Origin: Domibacillus iocasae
GTDB lineage: Bacteria; Bacillota; Bacilli; Bacillales; Domibacillaceae
Direction of reading: 5' to 3'
NCBI RefSeq assembly: GCF_001750285.1
Contig: NZ_MAMP01000020.1
Span: 307,374 to 371,373 of the forward strand
DNA: 64,000 nucleotides
Shown: positions 8,841 through 20,196 of the stretch, piece after piece
Layout: the number at the start of each line of letters is the position of its first letter
Numbering within the stretch: the stretch's first letter is position 1
Translations under genes and position numbers: made by a program
Notes under the pieces: model-generated
Seen by the model: only the letters and a program-made list of their open reading frames with translations
Told to the model about the DNA's origin: nothing
Databases searched by the model: none

Positions 8841-9239
8841 TTGAATGAAAGTTTTCGAGAATATGGGGCCGATCCAATAAAACAACTGACGAAGTTTCTT
8901 TCCCTTCTCCTTCTTCCTGATCGGATATGCTGCATCTACAGAAAATCAGGAATATCACTAAGTGCAGCGGGGGCGGCTATTTTTGGAATAACAAGAGGAT
9001 TGCGCAACGGAACGTTCCAGCCTTTCCTGCAGACCATTCGGAGTTCCATGAATAGGTCCGCAGCCCAGCAAATTCCACAGGCTGTGCAGGGAATGATGAA
9101 TGGACAGGCCGCACAAAACATGACACAGCCTCTCCAAGGGATAATGAATAATCAAGGTTCTCAACAGCCGTCATCCACTCAGAAACCGAACAATATCCAA
9201 AAAAGTGTAACCAATCTGACCAGTAATAAGTCAAATTAA
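8841..9239 (+). CDS. Hypothetical protein, Gln/Asn-rich C-terminus
   Basis: An open frame of 132 codons ending directly before a strong terminator, which supports its being real. Residues ~38-60 (ISLSAAGAAIFGITRGLRNG) look like a short glycine/alanine-rich membrane helix. Then come two similar segments, QAVQGMMNGQAAQ and QPLQGIMNNQGSQ, and a Ser/Asn/Gln-rich tail. The start is uncertain: the TTG at 8841 lacks a clear ribosome site, and the N-terminal 35 residues look unlike the rest, so an internal start or an upstream frameshift is possible. No function recognised. Confidence 0.45.
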   Translation: MNESFREYGADPIKQLTKFLSLLLLPDRICCIYRKSGISLSAAGAAIFGITRGLRNGTFQPFLQTIRSSMNRSAAQQIPQAVQGMMNGQAAQNMTQPLQGIMNNQGSQQPSSTQKPNNIQKSVTNLTSNKSN

Positions 9240-9247
9240 AACAGTTC

Positions 9248-9295
9248 AGCTTATAGACTCAGCCTATGGCTGAGTCTATAAGCTCTTTTATTTTT
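9248..9295 (+). terminator. Strong Rho-independent terminator
   Basis: A perfect 17-bp stem (9248-9264 with 9268-9284), a three-base loop, then a T-rich run. It closes the 8841-9239 gene. Confidence 0.9.
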
Positions 9296-9360
9296 AATTA
9301 AGTATTTACTCGAAGCCTTTTATCCATACTAACGATATTCATCATGGAAAGGTTGACGTC

Positions 9361-10926
9361 ATGATACGTAAACTATTCGTGTCCGTTATGATTTTCTTTT
9401 TCTTTATCGTCGGTCTAGGCTGGTATTTATTGATTACGCCTACAAAAGATCTAAATAAAATTTCCATCACAGCCTCTCCCAAACCAGTAGTGGTATTAGT
9501 CATCGATTCTCTCATGGATCAGTCATTGAAAAAAGCAGTGGCTGAAGGAAAAGCGCCCGCATTTGAATTTTTAATGAAGCATGGGCAGTACCACCCTGAA
9601 GTAGTCAGCTCTTATCCCACGATGTCCGTGACCATCGACAGTACCCTGTTAACGGGTACCTACGCTAATGATCATCAGGTTCCAGGTCTTGTATGGTTCA
9701 AGCAGGATGAAAATCGAGTGATTAATTATGGACCCGGAAAAATCGAATTGCTGAACCTCGGCGCAAAGCAAGTGTTATCGGACAGCCTGATTGGTTTAAA
9801 CAAGGCCCATTTAAACCAGAGTACACTCACCATTTATGAAGAGCTGGCAAAAAGCGAGATCCACTCTGCTTCTATTAATGGCCTGATCTATCGCGGTAAT
9901 CAAGTCCATCCATTGCACATCCCAAAAATCGCCTCAGGAATGAACCTGCTGCCGAGCGATGTACAAGTAAACGGTCCGTCCCTTCTATCCATGGGAAACT
10001 TGTCACAATTCAATCAGGAAAATGATTGGTCTAATCGTCTGTGGAAAGCCATAGGCGTAAACAATCAATTTACGGCAAATGAACTGAAGTACGTTATTCA
10101 AAAGGATCAATTGCCGCCCTTTACACTGGCCTACTTCCCCGATATGGACCACCAACTTCATAAAAATGGACCAATGGAACGGAAAGGCATTGAAGAAGTG
10201 GATAAGCAGCTACAGGTGATTTTGAATGCCTATCCATCATGGGGGGAAGCGATTCAAAAGGCCGTCTGGATTATACATGGTGACAGTGCACAATCTGCTG
10301 TTATAAATGACCGAAGCAAGGCCCTGATTGATTTAAATACATTATTGGATGAGTACAGCTTTTGGAGCCCCGATCAACCGTCAAACAAGGACATTGCTTT
10401 AGCTGTCAATGAACGTATGGCGTACATTTATCTACAAGATGAAAGGATTGAGATATCTGACATTTCATCTAAATTAAAAATGGATTCAAGAATAGGTTTC
10501 ATTGCTTGGAAACAGGGCAATATCGGTTATGTAATGGCGGCAGGCTCGGATAAGCCATTTGCTTTTTCACCTAACGGCCCATACACAGATCCGTACGGAC
10601 AATCCTGGAGGCTGAATGGAGACCTCTCTATTTTAGATTTGTCCATCAATGAACAAAATAAAATTAAATACGGTGACTATCCAGATGCCCTTGCAAGACT
10701 AAATGGAGCCCTTCAGTCACACAAAGGCCGATATATCATCGTTGATGCAAAACCCGGGTATGAATTTGTTGGAAAAAACAGCCCGAATCATGCAGGAGGA
10801 GCAGCACACGGCTCCTTGCACAAAGTAGATTCTGTCGTCCCCTTGATTATTGCGGGAACAGATCAAAAACCTAAGAATCATCGATTGATCGATTTTAAAG
10901 ACTGGCTGGTAGAACTGACAAAATAA
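9361..10926 (+). CDS. Alkaline-phosphatase-superfamily phosphodiesterase, membrane-anchored
   Basis: 521 aa. An N-terminal hydrophobic segment (residues ~5-25) anchors or exports the protein. The catalytic-type core begins with 'KPVVVLVIDSLMD' (metal-binding Asp) and 'SSYPTMSVTIDSTLLTG', in which the Thr of YPTxSxT is the likely nucleophile, as in type I phosphodiesterases/nucleotide pyrophosphatases. 'FPDMDHQLHKNG' supplies further metal ligands (D..DH..H), and 'PNHAGGAAHGS' near residue 475 the last His. Substrate unknown. The gene is monocistronic, with its own terminator. The ATG at 9361 follows GGAAAGG, ten bases upstream. Confidence 0.8.
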   Translation: MIRKLFVSVMIFFFFIVGLGWYLLITPTKDLNKISITASPKPVVVLVIDSLMDQSLKKAVAEGKAPAFEFLMKHGQYHPEVVSSYPTMSVTIDSTLLTGTYANDHQVPGLVWFKQDENRVINYGPGKIELLNLGAKQVLSDSLIGLNKAHLNQSTLTIYEELAKSEIHSASINGLIYRGNQVHPLHIPKIASGMNLLPSDVQVNGPSLLSMGNLSQFNQENDWSNRLWKAIGVNNQFTANELKYVIQKDQLPPFTLAYFPDMDHQLHKNGPMERKGIEEVDKQLQVILNAYPSWGEAIQKAVWIIHGDSAQSAVINDRSKALIDLNTLLDEYSFWSPDQPSNKDIALAVNERMAYIYLQDERIEISDISSKLKMDSRIGFIAWKQGNIGYVMAAGSDKPFAFSPNGPYTDPYGQSWRLNGDLSILDLSINEQNKIKYGDYPDALARLNGALQSHKGRYIIVDAKPGYEFVGKNSPNHAGGAAHGSLHKVDSVVPLIIAGTDQKPKNHRLIDFKDWLVELTK

Positions 10927-10946
10927 CACGTATGTTTTTTTATACA

Positions 10947-10987
10947 AGGAAACAAAAAGAGGTTTATTTTTGTTTCCTCTTTTTTTG
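10947..10987 (+). terminator. Rho-independent terminator
   Basis: AGGAAACAAAAA (10947-10958) pairs with TTTTTGTTTCCT (10967-10978) around an 8-base loop, followed by a C and a T run. Confidence 0.85.
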
Positions 10988-11044
10988 AACTTTTAATAAA
11001 AATATTCGTTATATAACGCCACTGAATAATTGTATACAGGTTGC

Positions 11045-11395
11045 TCAACGCAACAATTCTAATTGTTTTTCTTCAATAAATTTGCTAAGGTCCTTCTCCT
11101 GTAAGCAGATGTGCGAGGGAACACCCCGGCATAAAAAACGGAATTCAATAATATCGCGACCTACCCTGTGTTCCCCAATGATTCTTAACCCTCGCTCATT
11201 CATTTTTTTTCTTAATTCTTTCAACTGCTTAAGGGCTTGGCATTCCTGATATCGATTAGCTGATACATAGACTCTTTTTATTTTTACGTTTAACGTTTCA
11301 GCATCTTTTATTTCACGCTGCAGGATTCTGATCGTTAGATTACAGATGATATAATCATGAATGATTTTTCGATCTTCCTCTTGAATAATTGTCAT
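11045..11395 (-). CDS. Small conserved-looking cytoplasmic protein, YhjD-like
   Basis: 116 aa, charged and helical, beginning 'MTIIQEEDRKIIHDYI'. The layout (EEDR..I start, central helices with LKQLKELRKKM, then GLRIIGEHRVGRD and an aromatic FRFLCRG stretch) resembles the small YhjD-type proteins of Bacillus, whose role I cannot state. It sits downstream of a small Cys-rich gene in the same direction (25-bp gap), so they may be co-transcribed. No signal peptide. Confidence 0.55.
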   Translation of the reverse strand: MTIIQEEDRKIIHDYIICNLTIRILQREIKDAETLNVKIKRVYVSANRYQECQALKQLKELRKKMNERGLRIIGEHRVGRDIIEFRFLCRGVPSHICLQEKDLSKFIEEKQLELLR

Positions 11396-11420
11396 GTTTA
11401 GCCCCCCTATTTAGAAAAAG

Positions 11421-11600
11421 TCACTTGGATGATTTGTATTGATCCATTAGCACTTGAAAAACCCCTTCTTTTTCAATTCCCTCACCTAAATCAGTCGGAT
11501 TACATGTAATATGGACAATATTATAAATCTTGGTGATTGCAACAATATCGGTTTCCTTAATGAGGTCACTGCAGATTCGACATCGAATGTTCCCCATCAT
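11421..11600 (-). CDS. Small Cys-rich protein, putative zinc-binding
   Basis: 59 aa starting MMGNIRCRIC, placed after AGAGGTGATGA; the frame extends further upstream but this ATG pair has the ribosome site. CxxC at residues ~6-9 and a downstream HxxC (IVHITC) could form a single zinc site (CxxC...HxxC). The rest is acidic and unremarkable. Probably co-transcribed with the 116-aa gene downstream. Confidence 0.55.
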   Translation of the reverse strand: MMGNIRCRICSDLIKETDIVAITKIYNIVHITCNPTDLGEGIEKEGVFQVLMDQYKSSK

Positions 11601-11961
11601 TTCATCACCTCTTTTATGCTTAAACATTCTTCTTCGAAAAAAATTTTCCTTTCAAAAAATAAGATTATTTTAAGAGAAGGAAAGGAAGATGAGGAATTAA
11701 GTAGAGAAGACAATTCGCATCAAAATCTGCGGAGCCATATAAAAAAACCGCCCGCTATACTTGGCAGGGCAGCTTTAAAACGTACGAACGGTATTTTGAT
11801 GGAGTAAATAGATTTTGCAGATTTTTGGCCCGAGAGTATGGCAAACAAAAATTGCGAATATTTCCTGAAATTACCTAATAAGATACATGAATATATGAAA
11901 GTGCAAGGCTTCTAAGCAGTCTCCTCGGCTTGCATCCTCCAATTTTGAACTGGTCTAAATA
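11601..11961. other. 361-bp region, no gene recognised
   Basis: Open frames here overlap neighbouring genes and show no family features. The sequence is A-rich on the plus strand at 11640-11700. I see no clear terminator or repeat. Confidence 0.4.
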
Positions 11962-12402
11962 TTACAAAATATCTAGTTTAGCCACAATGGCTAGGAGGAT
12001 TTGAAGTAACGCTTGGATATTTACGGCCACGTCTGTGTCAGTTGTTGCAACTTTTACATGCTTTGACCCTTCAATGACCGTTTTTTGAGTATTTTGCTGC
12101 TTCGTTCTCATGAATTGCTTGAGGTCTTGCACCACCGCTTTACTTTGATCCGTATCACCAATAGTGATGCTGATGACGACGGCGATGGCTACCTGGATTC
12201 CCAGCTGTAAAGATACCGCTGCCTGCGTATCTGTTGTCTGAACCTCAACATCTTCAGAATCCCTAACGATGATCCATTCAAAGGACTCCTGTTCAGTAGC
12301 AGCCGACTGATCCGCTGCCTGCAAAACGTCTGCATCATTTCTGTTACTGTTATTATCACAGTGATCCAGTGCTCTCCACTTTTTCTCACTCATGTTATTC
12401 AC
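11962..12402 (-). CDS. Spore coat protein, CotX/CotV family
   Basis: 146 aa. The C-terminal ~110 residues have the CotX-type repeated pattern: 'VQTTDTQAAVSLQLGIQVAIAVVISITIGD', a linker, then 'VATTDTDVAVNIQALLQILLAIVAKLDIL'. This is two copies of (V..TDT..AV..Q....), alternating hydrophobic strands that make these insoluble-coat proteins self-associating. The N-terminus is Asn/Asp/Gln-rich with 'DVLQAADQS'. It lies 33 bp downstream of a paralogue in the same direction. CotX, CotV and CotW in B. subtilis form the insoluble coat fraction late in sporulation. Confidence 0.85.
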   Translation of the reverse strand: MNNMSEKKWRALDHCDNNSNRNDADVLQAADQSAATEQESFEWIIVRDSEDVEVQTTDTQAAVSLQLGIQVAIAVVISITIGDTDQSKAVVQDLKQFMRTKQQNTQKTVIEGSKHVKVATTDTDVAVNIQALLQILLAIVAKLDIL

Positions 12403-12435
12403 CTCTTTCGATTTTTTAATAAAAAGGGCTTTTGA

Positions 12436-12918
12436 TTACAAAACGTCTAATTTAGCAACTAATGCAACCAGCACTTCCAAGAGTACCTGAATGTTGACAG
12501 CCAAGTCTGTGTCAGTCGTTGTGATAGTAACATCTTTTGAGTTTTCGATAATAATTCTTTGTTTGTTCGTTTGCTCAGCATTAAGTTCTTGGAAGAGATC
12601 TTGTGCCACATTTTGGCCTTCATCTGAATCGCCAATAGTGATGCTGATCACTAAAGCAATGGCCAGCTGCAAGCCCACTTGAAGAGAGACCGCTACTTGC
12701 GTGTCTGTCGACTGAACTTCAATATTGCATGAATCTTTAATCAATACTAGTTCATCGGATTCTTGTTCGATGAAGGAATCCTGAGTACCAGCCTGCAGAA
12801 CGTCTGCATCATCATGCATATTCTGAACGTCTTGTGCACCCTGCCGATTTTTATTCTGACACTTCTTACAGTTGCAATTTCTCTTGGTGGACTCATACTC
12901 GTCTTCATATCTTGACAT
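12436..12918 (-). CDS. Spore coat protein, CotX/CotV family (paralogue)
   Basis: 160 aa, the upstream partner of the preceding coat gene. It shares 'DADVLQAGTQDS', 'VQSTDTQVAVSLQVGLQLAIALVISITIGDSD' and the ending 'TTDTDLAVNIQVLLEVLVALVAKLDVL'. The N-terminus differs: it is strongly charged and has a Cys cluster (CNCKKCQ, residues ~16-22) that could crosslink by disulfides in the coat. The start follows AGGAGGTTTATTAGGACT. The pair is a tandem duplication. Confidence 0.87.
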   Translation of the reverse strand: MSRYEDEYESTKRNCNCKKCQNKNRQGAQDVQNMHDDADVLQAGTQDSFIEQESDELVLIKDSCNIEVQSTDTQVAVSLQVGLQLAIALVISITIGDSDEGQNVAQDLFQELNAEQTNKQRIIIENSKDVTITTTDTDLAVNIQVLLEVLVALVAKLDVL

Positions 12919-13045
12919 AGTCCTAATAAACCTCCTTTTTCGTGTTATACAATACCGTATGAGGTCATCAGTCTTTAGGTAACGGCGTATGTAACTATTT
13001 CAAAAAAAAACCGCCTGTAAATAGGCGATTTTAGAAAACAAATAT

Positions 13046-13264
13046 TTATTTTGAATTCTCTTGTTTGGAGGATGGCTGTTTAACAAACGAGTTCACTTGC
13101 TTAGTCAGATCTTCTACTAATTCTTTAAACGCCTGTTTCTGTTCGTCTGTTAACTTTTTTTTGGCTTTGTCTATATTCACACCGTTTTTTTGAAAGGTAT
13201 TACTTACAAGCAAATCAATGACTTTGTCGGAAAGTACTTTTGAATTTTTGAGTGAATCACTCAT
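13046..13264 (-). CDS. Small helical protein upstream of coat genes, probable coat-associated
   Basis: 72 aa, lysine- and serine-rich and fully helical-looking: 'SKVLSDKVIDLLVSNTFQKNG', then 'KKKLTDEQKQAFKELVEDLTKQVNSFV'. It has no membrane or catalytic features. It lies just upstream of, and co-directional with, the CotX-like pair. The pattern resembles small spore-coat-cluster proteins in other Bacillus, but that is recollection and the function is inferred from context. AAGGAGTGGT ribosome site. Confidence 0.6.
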   Translation of the reverse strand: MSDSLKNSKVLSDKVIDLLVSNTFQKNGVNIDKAKKKLTDEQKQAFKELVEDLTKQVNSFVKQPSSKQENSK

Positions 13265-13590
13265 CTATACCACTCCTTTTCTTGATATTTACTTCATATC
13301 AATATATGCAGCTATCCGCCAGGAGGAAACGGGAGTAGTTTTTTCTTACCCATTTTTATGCCTTGAACTCCCCATCACTTAACACTCTCACTAGGTATTT
13401 AAAGTGGAATATTCCTACAACCCCCAGCGTATCCACCGGTTCTTTAGCAGACAACCCCCATCATTCTTCCTCAATCTTTCACCCAACACAGAATTTAAAT
13501 TTTCATCTTTCGTACAAACCAGCTGCCGGGCTTTCTTGATAAAGATAAGAAAAAGCCTAATCCATCGAGGGAGCAGGCTTTTTTCACAGG
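13265..13590. other. Intergenic region with terminator at 13548-13587
   Basis: The pyrimidine-rich plus strand at 13400-13480 shows an open frame without a ribosome site; I do not count it as a gene. AAAAAGCCT and AGGCTTTTTT near 13548-13587 form a hairpin that terminates the minus-strand gene at 13591-13833 and may act in both directions. Confidence 0.6.
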
Positions 13591-13833
13591 CTAATAAATA
13601 GACGGCAATATGTCTCTATCATACACCATTTTAAAAATCCTGAAATGATATCTAAACTCATCAAAAAATAACGGGATTCCCTGTTCAAAATCATACCAGT
13701 AAAAGAACGATTCCAAAGTGTCAGGGTCCTCACCATCAAGCTCACCCGAAATATAGAGCGGATACTTCAGCTTTTCAAACATCTTACCATGGCCATAAAC
13801 TCCGAAGATATTCTCCATCTCTTCTTCTGTCAT
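13591..13833 (-). CDS. Hypothetical 80-aa acidic protein
   Basis: 80 aa, acidic and aromatic: 'YISGELDGEDPDTLESFFYWYDFEQG', then 'FRYHFRIFKMVYDRD'. The start ATG is preceded by AAAGGAGAATTAAA. A terminator follows the stop. No domain recognised and no membrane segment; its translation signals are good, so I accept it as a gene. Confidence 0.6.
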   Translation of the reverse strand: MTEEEMENIFGVYGHGKMFEKLKYPLYISGELDGEDPDTLESFFYWYDFEQGIPLFFDEFRYHFRIFKMVYDRDILPSIY

Positions 13834-14019
13834 TTTTAATTCTCCTTTTCACTAAATATTTCCTATAGTGTGTCCAAATAACAGAATGGAACCGGCACAT
13901 GTCCCTTCTTGCCAGTTTTTTAAAAAAGGGCATAGGCTTGTTCACCAATTCAAGCACACTTCTCTTATTGCTTGTTTATAATAAACAGACAGAAATTATG
14001 GAAAAGAGAGTTCTTAATG

Positions 14020-14420
14020 GCAAATAAATCTGAAGAGCCGCCATGTATGCGTCCGTTTCAGAACAGCCTATCCGAAATTTGATTATCTGTGTGGCACCGC
14101 TTACTTTTTCTGAGCCGCCGATTTTTGACAAATGGGCAGAAGCGGTGAAAAATGGCGATTTCAGCGTGGATCCGGTTCTTGATGCCCTGGGATTCATTCC
14201 AGGCAGGTTTATGAAGTACGGACTGCGGCTGGCCAGCTCACCTATTTATATCAGCCCCTATCTTTCCCTCTTAAATAATGCCTACGATAAGGACTATGTG
14301 GACAGGTGGCGGAGGTTCAACAAATGGACGAATGAGCAGGTCGGCTTTTCCGGAGCAGCCATTAAACAGCTGGCCAGCGAAATTGGCAAAAAAAATAAAT
14401 TTAAGGCAACTTTCCAATAG
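14020..14420 (+). pseudogene. phaC: Internal fragment of a poly(3-hydroxyalkanoate) synthase (phaC remnant)
   Basis: The frame 14043-14420 (125 codons) matches only the middle of class III/IV PHA synthases: 'IRNLIICVAPLTFSEPPIFDKWAE' (family: xRNLIxMxxPxDFSE), 'GFIPGRFMKYGLRLASSPIYISPYLSL', and 'YVDRWRRFNKWTNEQVGFSGAAI'. The lipase box G-x-C-x-G upstream and the Asp/His of the triad downstream are absent; an intact protein is ~360 aa. A ribosome site and ATG at 14020 open a different frame (MANKSEEPP) that stops after ~22 codons, so both ends are rearranged. A terminator follows at once. Non-functional as a synthase. Confidence 0.7.
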
Positions 14421-14438
14421 GGAAAGTTGCCTTTTATT
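14403..14438 (+). terminator. Rho-independent terminator after the phaC remnant
   Basis: AAGGCAACTTTCC (14403-14415) pairs perfectly with GGAAAGTTGCCTT (14421-14433), followed by a T-rich tract. It overlaps the remnant's stop codon. Confidence 0.85.
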
Positions 14439-14725
14439 CTGTAATAAAAGATTAGTGATCCTCTTATGTGAAGAAGGAACCAGACTGTGGGTAAGAGGAA
14501 ATAGATATCAGTATCCTTTGAATCCCCCATAAAGCTTGATTTATCAATTTTTTTAGGAATTTAATTTTAACTCAGTTAAATAAATTCAGCCCAGAAAAAT
14601 AAGGACATTAGCAAATGTGTTAGCAAGGCATACTGAACGAGTACTCGTCAGTAGATTCCTGTTTGTCTAAAGGTTTATTCGAAAAATTTACGAACGGTAT
14701 AGATACATTCATTTCAAAAAATACG
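14434..14725. other. 292-bp region, nothing recognised
   Basis: Plus-strand frames here are antisense or chance extensions of the phaC remnant. No ribosome sites, repeats or RNA structures stand out. Confidence 0.4.
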
Positions 14726-14749
14726 AAACCGCCTTACTTCAGGCGGTTT
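14726..14749 (-). terminator. Terminator of licT
   Basis: AAACCGCCT (14726-14734) and AGGCGGTTT (14741-14749) form a 9-bp stem. The licT stop codon (14734-14736) starts at the last base of the left arm and extends into the loop. On the minus strand the stem is followed by TCGTATTTTTTG. Confidence 0.75.
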
Positions 14750-15594
14750 AGTTCTTGGCGCGATGTGACGCGTTGAATATGCAATGTTAAGTAGATTTTA
14801 TCATCAATGGATACCGACCAATTAAATGTTTTGTTCACATAGGAAGCTACTTTTTCACTGCACGCATACGCATCAGAATAGCGTTTTTGCACCTGTGTAA
14901 ACATGAAATCATCACTGGATTCGCTGATGTTTTTTTCACGCCGAACAAGCCGGATCGCAAAAAAGCGAAGGTGTGTCAAAAATCGTTCATAACTGACAGA
15001 TGATTCATCCAGTTCCATCTGATAATGGTATTTCACGATATTAAGTGTATCATTGACAACCTTAACGATTTGGACAGCAGAATCTAGTCCTTCACCGGAA
15101 ACACGGCTGTTTACAAGGTGAAGGGCGATGGAGGCCGCTTCATCTTCCTCCATCCGGATGCCTGTTTCTTCTTCGATGACGTTCAATGCTTCAAGTCCAA
15201 TGGCAAACTCATCCTTATAATATTTTTTAATTTCCCAGAGAAGGGCATTACGGAGTACAATTCCCTGTTTATGGCGCGTGACCGCAAAGCTGATATGGTC
15301 CATGAGTGCAACGTAGACATAATCGTCCATCCCGGTGCCGAGACATTTTTTTGCTATCGAAATAATCCGGTCCGCAATATTTAAGTACTCTTCTGGCACT
15401 TCGCGTAAAAGCTCACCAATTTTATCGGATACGCCCCTATTCTCAAGCACAAATGTTTTTTCCACTTTATCCGTATCGAAGTCATCACCCGGACGCTTTT
15501 GAAACGCAAGTCCGCGGCCCATTACGACCATTTCTTGTCCTTCTTTGTTTTGCGTGAGAACAACATTATTGTTGAATACCTTTTTAATCTCCAT
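14734..15594 (-). CDS. licT: BglG/LicT-family transcriptional antiterminator
   Basis: 286 aa from ATG 15594 (MEIKKVFNNNVVLTQNKEGQE), preceded by AGCAGGTGGGG; the frame continues upstream without a ribosome site. Residues 1-55 are the co-antiterminator RNA-binding domain ('NNNVVLTQNKEGQEMVVMGRGLAFQKRPGD'). PRD1 (~70-165) and PRD2 (~180-280) carry phosphorylatable His residues, seen in 'LMDHISFAVTRHKQG', 'IALHLVNSRV' and 'LTLHIQRV'. LicT binds RAT RNA to prevent termination when beta-glucosides are transported, and is itself controlled by the PTS. Two matching RAT sites lie upstream of divergent bglP, so target and regulator are adjacent. Confidence 0.92.
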   Translation of the reverse strand: MEIKKVFNNNVVLTQNKEGQEMVVMGRGLAFQKRPGDDFDTDKVEKTFVLENRGVSDKIGELLREVPEEYLNIADRIISIAKKCLGTGMDDYVYVALMDHISFAVTRHKQGIVLRNALLWEIKKYYKDEFAIGLEALNVIEEETGIRMEEDEAASIALHLVNSRVSGEGLDSAVQIVKVVNDTLNIVKYHYQMELDESSVSYERFLTHLRFFAIRLVRREKNISESSDDFMFTQVQKRYSDAYACSEKVASYVNKTFNWSVSIDDKIYLTLHIQRVTSRQELNRLK

Positions 15595-15992
15595 ATTACC
15601 CCACCTGCTTTTTCCTATTAGAAACAAAAAAACCAAATTTGCCCACAGGAAATAGCTTGCCTGGCACAAATTCAAGTTTTACTTGCTTAACAGTAACAAT
15701 CCTGATATTCGTTCATTTTGGAAACGGTTGCTTATTTTTAACATATTTCTTCTTTACTGTCAACACAGTCGCAGTTATCGTCAGCGCACCGTAATAATAA
15801 TCTTCGTCTCCTTTATCTTTGCCTTTTTGCTTACATTAAGAGCTAATTTTCATAAGAGTTGAACAAGAACCAACACTATTTCATAGTCTAAACCTTATTA
15901 ATACTATTTAGACTTCAGCTAAATCATGCTTTCTACTATTCTAATAATAGCTTGATATACTGTGTTATTCGAAGATTTTATTTCCCGAAAAA
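15595..15992. other. Divergent licT/bglP intergenic region
   Basis: About 400 bp of AT-rich DNA between the licT start and the bgl promoter. It must contain the licT promoter on the minus strand, but I cannot pick one confidently. No gene seen. Confidence 0.4.
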
Positions 15993-16029
15993 AGAAAGCG
16001 TTGACATTTATTTTTCAACATGATAATCT
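15993..16029 (+). promoter_or_regulatory. bgl promoter with overlapping CcpA cre site
   Basis: TTGACA at 16001-16006, a 17-base spacer and TAATCT at 16024-16029 form a sigma-A-type promoter. AGAAAGCGTTGACA (15993-16006) matches the catabolite-responsive element consensus TGWAARCGYTWNCW at 12 of 14 positions and covers the -35 box. Glucose repression through CcpA is therefore expected on top of LicT control. Confidence 0.75.
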
Positions 16030-16063
16030 TGGATCATCAAATGAATAATAAAGCAGCCTTTTA

Positions 16064-16146
16064 GGATTGTTACTGATTATGCAGGCAAAACCTAAATCAC
16101 TGAACGCATTGGATATCTCCTTGTCGTCATGTGGTTTAGGTTTTTT
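16064..16146 (+). promoter_or_regulatory. LicT RAT site 1 with overlapping terminator
   Basis: The ribonucleic antiterminator runs 16064-16092 (GGATTGTTACTG...GCAGGCAAAACC), the LicT-type sequence. Its 3' end overlaps the left arm of a terminator: AAACCTAAATCAC (16088-16100) pairs with GTGGTTTAGGTTT (16131-16143), followed by Ts. Confidence 0.88.
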
Positions 16147-16165
16147 ATATTTTCATATGAAAACA

Positions 16166-16257
16166 GGATTGTTACTGGTTTGGCAGGCAAAACCTGGGTT
16201 GATCTGAATACAGAAGTGTGCGTACCTCTTCTGTGTTCAGATCAGTCCGGGTTTTTT
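16166..16257 (+). promoter_or_regulatory. LicT RAT site 2 with overlapping terminator
   Basis: A second RAT spans 16166-16194 and is nearly identical to the first in its paired segments. The following terminator has a long arm (16193-16216 with 16228-16251), then six Ts, 30 bp before bglP. Two antitermination decisions in series precede the operon. Confidence 0.88.
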
Positions 16258-16285
16258 CTTTTATTAAAACAACAACGAGGAGTGA

Positions 16286-18127
<1,842 letters not shown>

Positions 18128-18196
18128 CTTTATTCATGATTACTAATAGAAATGGGATTTTAATGAAAATTAAAATCACATTTCTTCTCTTTATAA

Positions 18197-19657
<1,461 letters not shown>

Positions 19658-19659
19658 TT

Positions 19660-19731
19660 TTAAATAAATTAACAGGAATTGTTTTTATTGCAGTGGGTGT
19701 TAAATTACTAAAAACTAAAGCAGCAGAATAA
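19660..19731 (+). pseudogene. C-terminal remnant of a LysE-type translocator
   Basis: Immediately after bglA an open tail encodes NKLTGIVFIAVGVKLLKTK and stops at 19731 before a terminator. This short pattern (LTGxxFIxxGxKLL) is what LysE/RhtB family exporters end with. No 5' part is present, so bglA and the terminator appear joined across a deletion. The evidence is short, hence low confidence. Confidence 0.4.
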
Positions 19732-19766
19732 AAAACGCCCTAAATCTTTAGGATTTGGGGCGTTTT
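19732..19766 (+). terminator. Rho-independent terminator after bglA
   Basis: AAAACGCCC and GGGGCGTTTT flank an inner TAAATC/GGATTT helix, with Ts on both outer sides, so it can act in both directions. Confidence 0.8.
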
Positions 19767-19826
19767 CGCTATAACATAATTAGTTATGTTGCATTGAGAA
19801 AGTATTAATAGACCTACTTAAATTCT

Positions 19827-20168
19827 TTATAACTCAGCATCTTCGGCTTTGGACGTAAGAATTTGATATTTGTCTTCCTCGACTTTAATCAAAAAAACAT
19901 TATCTTTTTCATTAACTGAGTAGATTTCGCTTTCTTCCTCAAAGGCGTTGGAACTCCATTCTTCTTCTGGACGGATATCCTTGTCTAATCGCTGCTTAAC
20001 TTCTCCTACTTTTTCTTTCACAGTGAATTTGTTATCTGTTAAAAGATTCTGCCCAATATAATCCTTTCCATCGATAAAGACGATAGCTGCATAAGCTTCC
20101 TCACTACTATGGGAACAGCCAGCAATGAAAAATAAAGCACCTAAGACACTTGCAATCATTTTACTCAT
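19827..20168 (-). CDS. Small lipoprotein
   Basis: 113 aa. A lipoprotein signal peptide ends in the lipobox FIAGC (Cys ~18), so the mature protein is lipid-anchored outside the membrane. The body contains 'AAIVFIDGKDYIGQ', then an acidic region ending with 'KYQILTSKAEDAEL'. It is a paralogue of the next gene: both have a short 'A..V.G..Y' strand, a lysine-rich helix preceding 'RP/KTPEE..S', and 'S(E/K)IYSV'. The two form a co-directional pair (28-bp gap). No known function. Confidence 0.72.
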   Translation of the reverse strand: MSKMIASVLGALFFIAGCSHSSEEAYAAIVFIDGKDYIGQNLLTDNKFTVKEKVGEVKQRLDKDIRPEEEWSSNAFEEESEIYSVNEKDNVFLIKVEEDKYQILTSKAEDAEL

Positions 20169-20196
20169 AACTATTCCCCTTCCTGAAAAAAGAACT

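Noticed and set aside
13404..13601. 65-codon plus-strand frame between coat genes
   Set aside because: No ribosome site, overlaps a terminator hairpin and the end of the opposite gene, composition unlike protein.
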